From Phytopseudomonas punonensis (GTDB taxonomy: Bacteria; Pseudomonadota; Gammaproteobacteria; Pseudomonadales; Pseudomonadaceae), in assembly GCF_900142655.1 (NCBI RefSeq), contig NZ_FRBQ01000005.1:211973-275972 (forward strand): a stretch of DNA of 64,000 nucleotides. The letters are read 5' to 3'. The notes beneath the pieces were generated by a model. It was given only the letters and a program-made list of their open reading frames with translations, ran no database searches and had not been told where the DNA came from. Position numbers and translations under genes: made by a program. Below, in pieces: positions 63,769-64,000 of this stretch (position 1 is the stretch's first letter; every line of letters begins with the position of its first letter).

Positions 63769-63840
63769 CACTCAAATCGCTCACTCCGTTCGCTGGGACG
63801 GGCTAAAGCCCGCCCCTTAGCTTAATCGTTAGAGGCTGTC

Positions 63841-63927
63841 ATGTCCGACACCACTAGAAGCATCAAAGAGGCGCTGGCCGAAGCACTGATTAGATCAGAA
63901 GAGAATGAATCGCCCCTAGTTTCGTAG
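63841..63927 (+). pseudogene. Cassette 11: 5' end of a gene interrupted by an IS3-type element
   Basis: Starts seven bases after the attC10 core with MSDTTRSIKEALAEALIRSEENE and then meets the insertion near 63920; the TAG that ends the frame is inside or at the edge of the element. The rest of the cassette, if present, lies beyond the window. Confidence 0.6.
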
Positions 63928-64000
63928 ACACCTCCAAGCCTCATAATGAGGCCCACTAGGAGGTGCCATGAGCAACCAGCGTTACCCCGAAGAATTCAAA
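63918..64000 (+). mobile_element. Left end of an IS3-family insertion sequence (partial)
   Basis: TAGACACCTCCAAGCCTCA begins a noncoding leader containing the pairs CACCTCC / GGAGGTG and GCCTCA-taa-TGAGGC, directly before an OrfA start. The exact first base is uncertain by a few positions. The element continues past the window. Confidence 0.7.
63968..64000 (+). CDS. IS3-family transposase OrfA, first 11 codons (partial)
   Basis: MSNQRYPEEFK after an AGGAGGTGCC ribosome site; this is a common N-terminus of IS3-type OrfA, which carries a helix-turn-helix just downstream. Confidence 0.75.
   Translation, partial: MSNQRYPEEFK

Larger units (their letters stand above)
62620..63834 (+). repeat. 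attC10, split by an IS1111-type element
   Basis: GCCTAACGAGTG at 62620–62631 is the left part. After the insertion the site resumes near 63769 with GCACTCAAATCGCTC and continues through GGGACGGGCTAAAGCCC to GTTAGAG at 63828–63834. Both parts fit one 76-bp-class attC whose 3' half, CCTTAGCTTAATCG, equals that of attC8. Confidence 0.85.

Noticed and set aside
58320..63927. CRISPR array
   Set aside because: Repeats are ~76 bp with internal stems, and spacers are gene-sized with start and stop codons, which fits attC sites rather than CRISPR.

Overview
The window looks like a chromosomal segment of a Pseudomonas (sensu lato) species. It has high GC and typical Pseudomonas gene blocks: gor–VOC–galU, gacA–uvrC–pgsA followed by tRNA-Gly and tRNA-Cys, tRNA-Ser next to a YccA-like gene, acnB started by GTG, and the hbcR–gntP–bdhA–atoE–aacS ketone-body cluster. 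The species cannot be fixed from this sequence alone.

Layout. 1–6.4 kb: end of an amino-acid ABC ATPase, FAD oxidase, TRIC channel, glutathione reductase, glyoxalase-fold protein, galU, an unknown small gene and an OmpK/Tsx-like porin. 6.4–10.5 kb: GNAT, tRNA-Leu, then a patch of small lineage-specific genes (DUF883, DUF1652, an Arc-like repressor, unknowns). 10.5–21.7 kb: tRNA-Cys, tRNA-Gly, pgsA, uvrC, gacA, tRNA-Ser, yccA-like, START protein, a sensor kinase/EAL response-regulator operon, an exonuclease and ppnP. 21.7–30 kb: DUF1289 gene, a long imperfect palindrome, acnB, a PLP decarboxylase, an AmpC-type beta-lactamase and alaC. 29.5–36.8 kb: the sigma-54-regulated 3-hydroxybutyrate/acetoacetate module. 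36.9–44.5 kb: housekeeping genes and a persulfide-handling set (SseA, ETHE1-like hydrolase, BigR-like repressor, rhodanese–membrane protein).

44.8–58 kb is a sulfur-scavenging region. One strand carries a sulfonate-type ABC transporter and an OprD-type porin. The other carries a long operon: an orphan sulfonate-binding protein, three tandem SfnB-like acyl-CoA-dehydrogenase-fold oxidoreductases, an FMNH2-dependent monooxygenase and a MetQNI-type importer. The likely combined job is to import and break down organosulfur compounds when sulfate is short.

58–64 kb is a chromosomal integron, the most unusual part. An integrase gene survives only as its first ~35 codons. The attI site next to it is recognisable, with two direct repeats and a GTTAGGC core. 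It is followed by eleven cassettes, all in the same direction, separated by ~76-bp attC sites. Most of the cassette genes are unknown; one resembles the Imm35/YrhB immunity family. An internally deleted IS1111-type insertion sequence sits inside the tenth attC, and an IS3-type element interrupts the eleventh cassette at the window edge.
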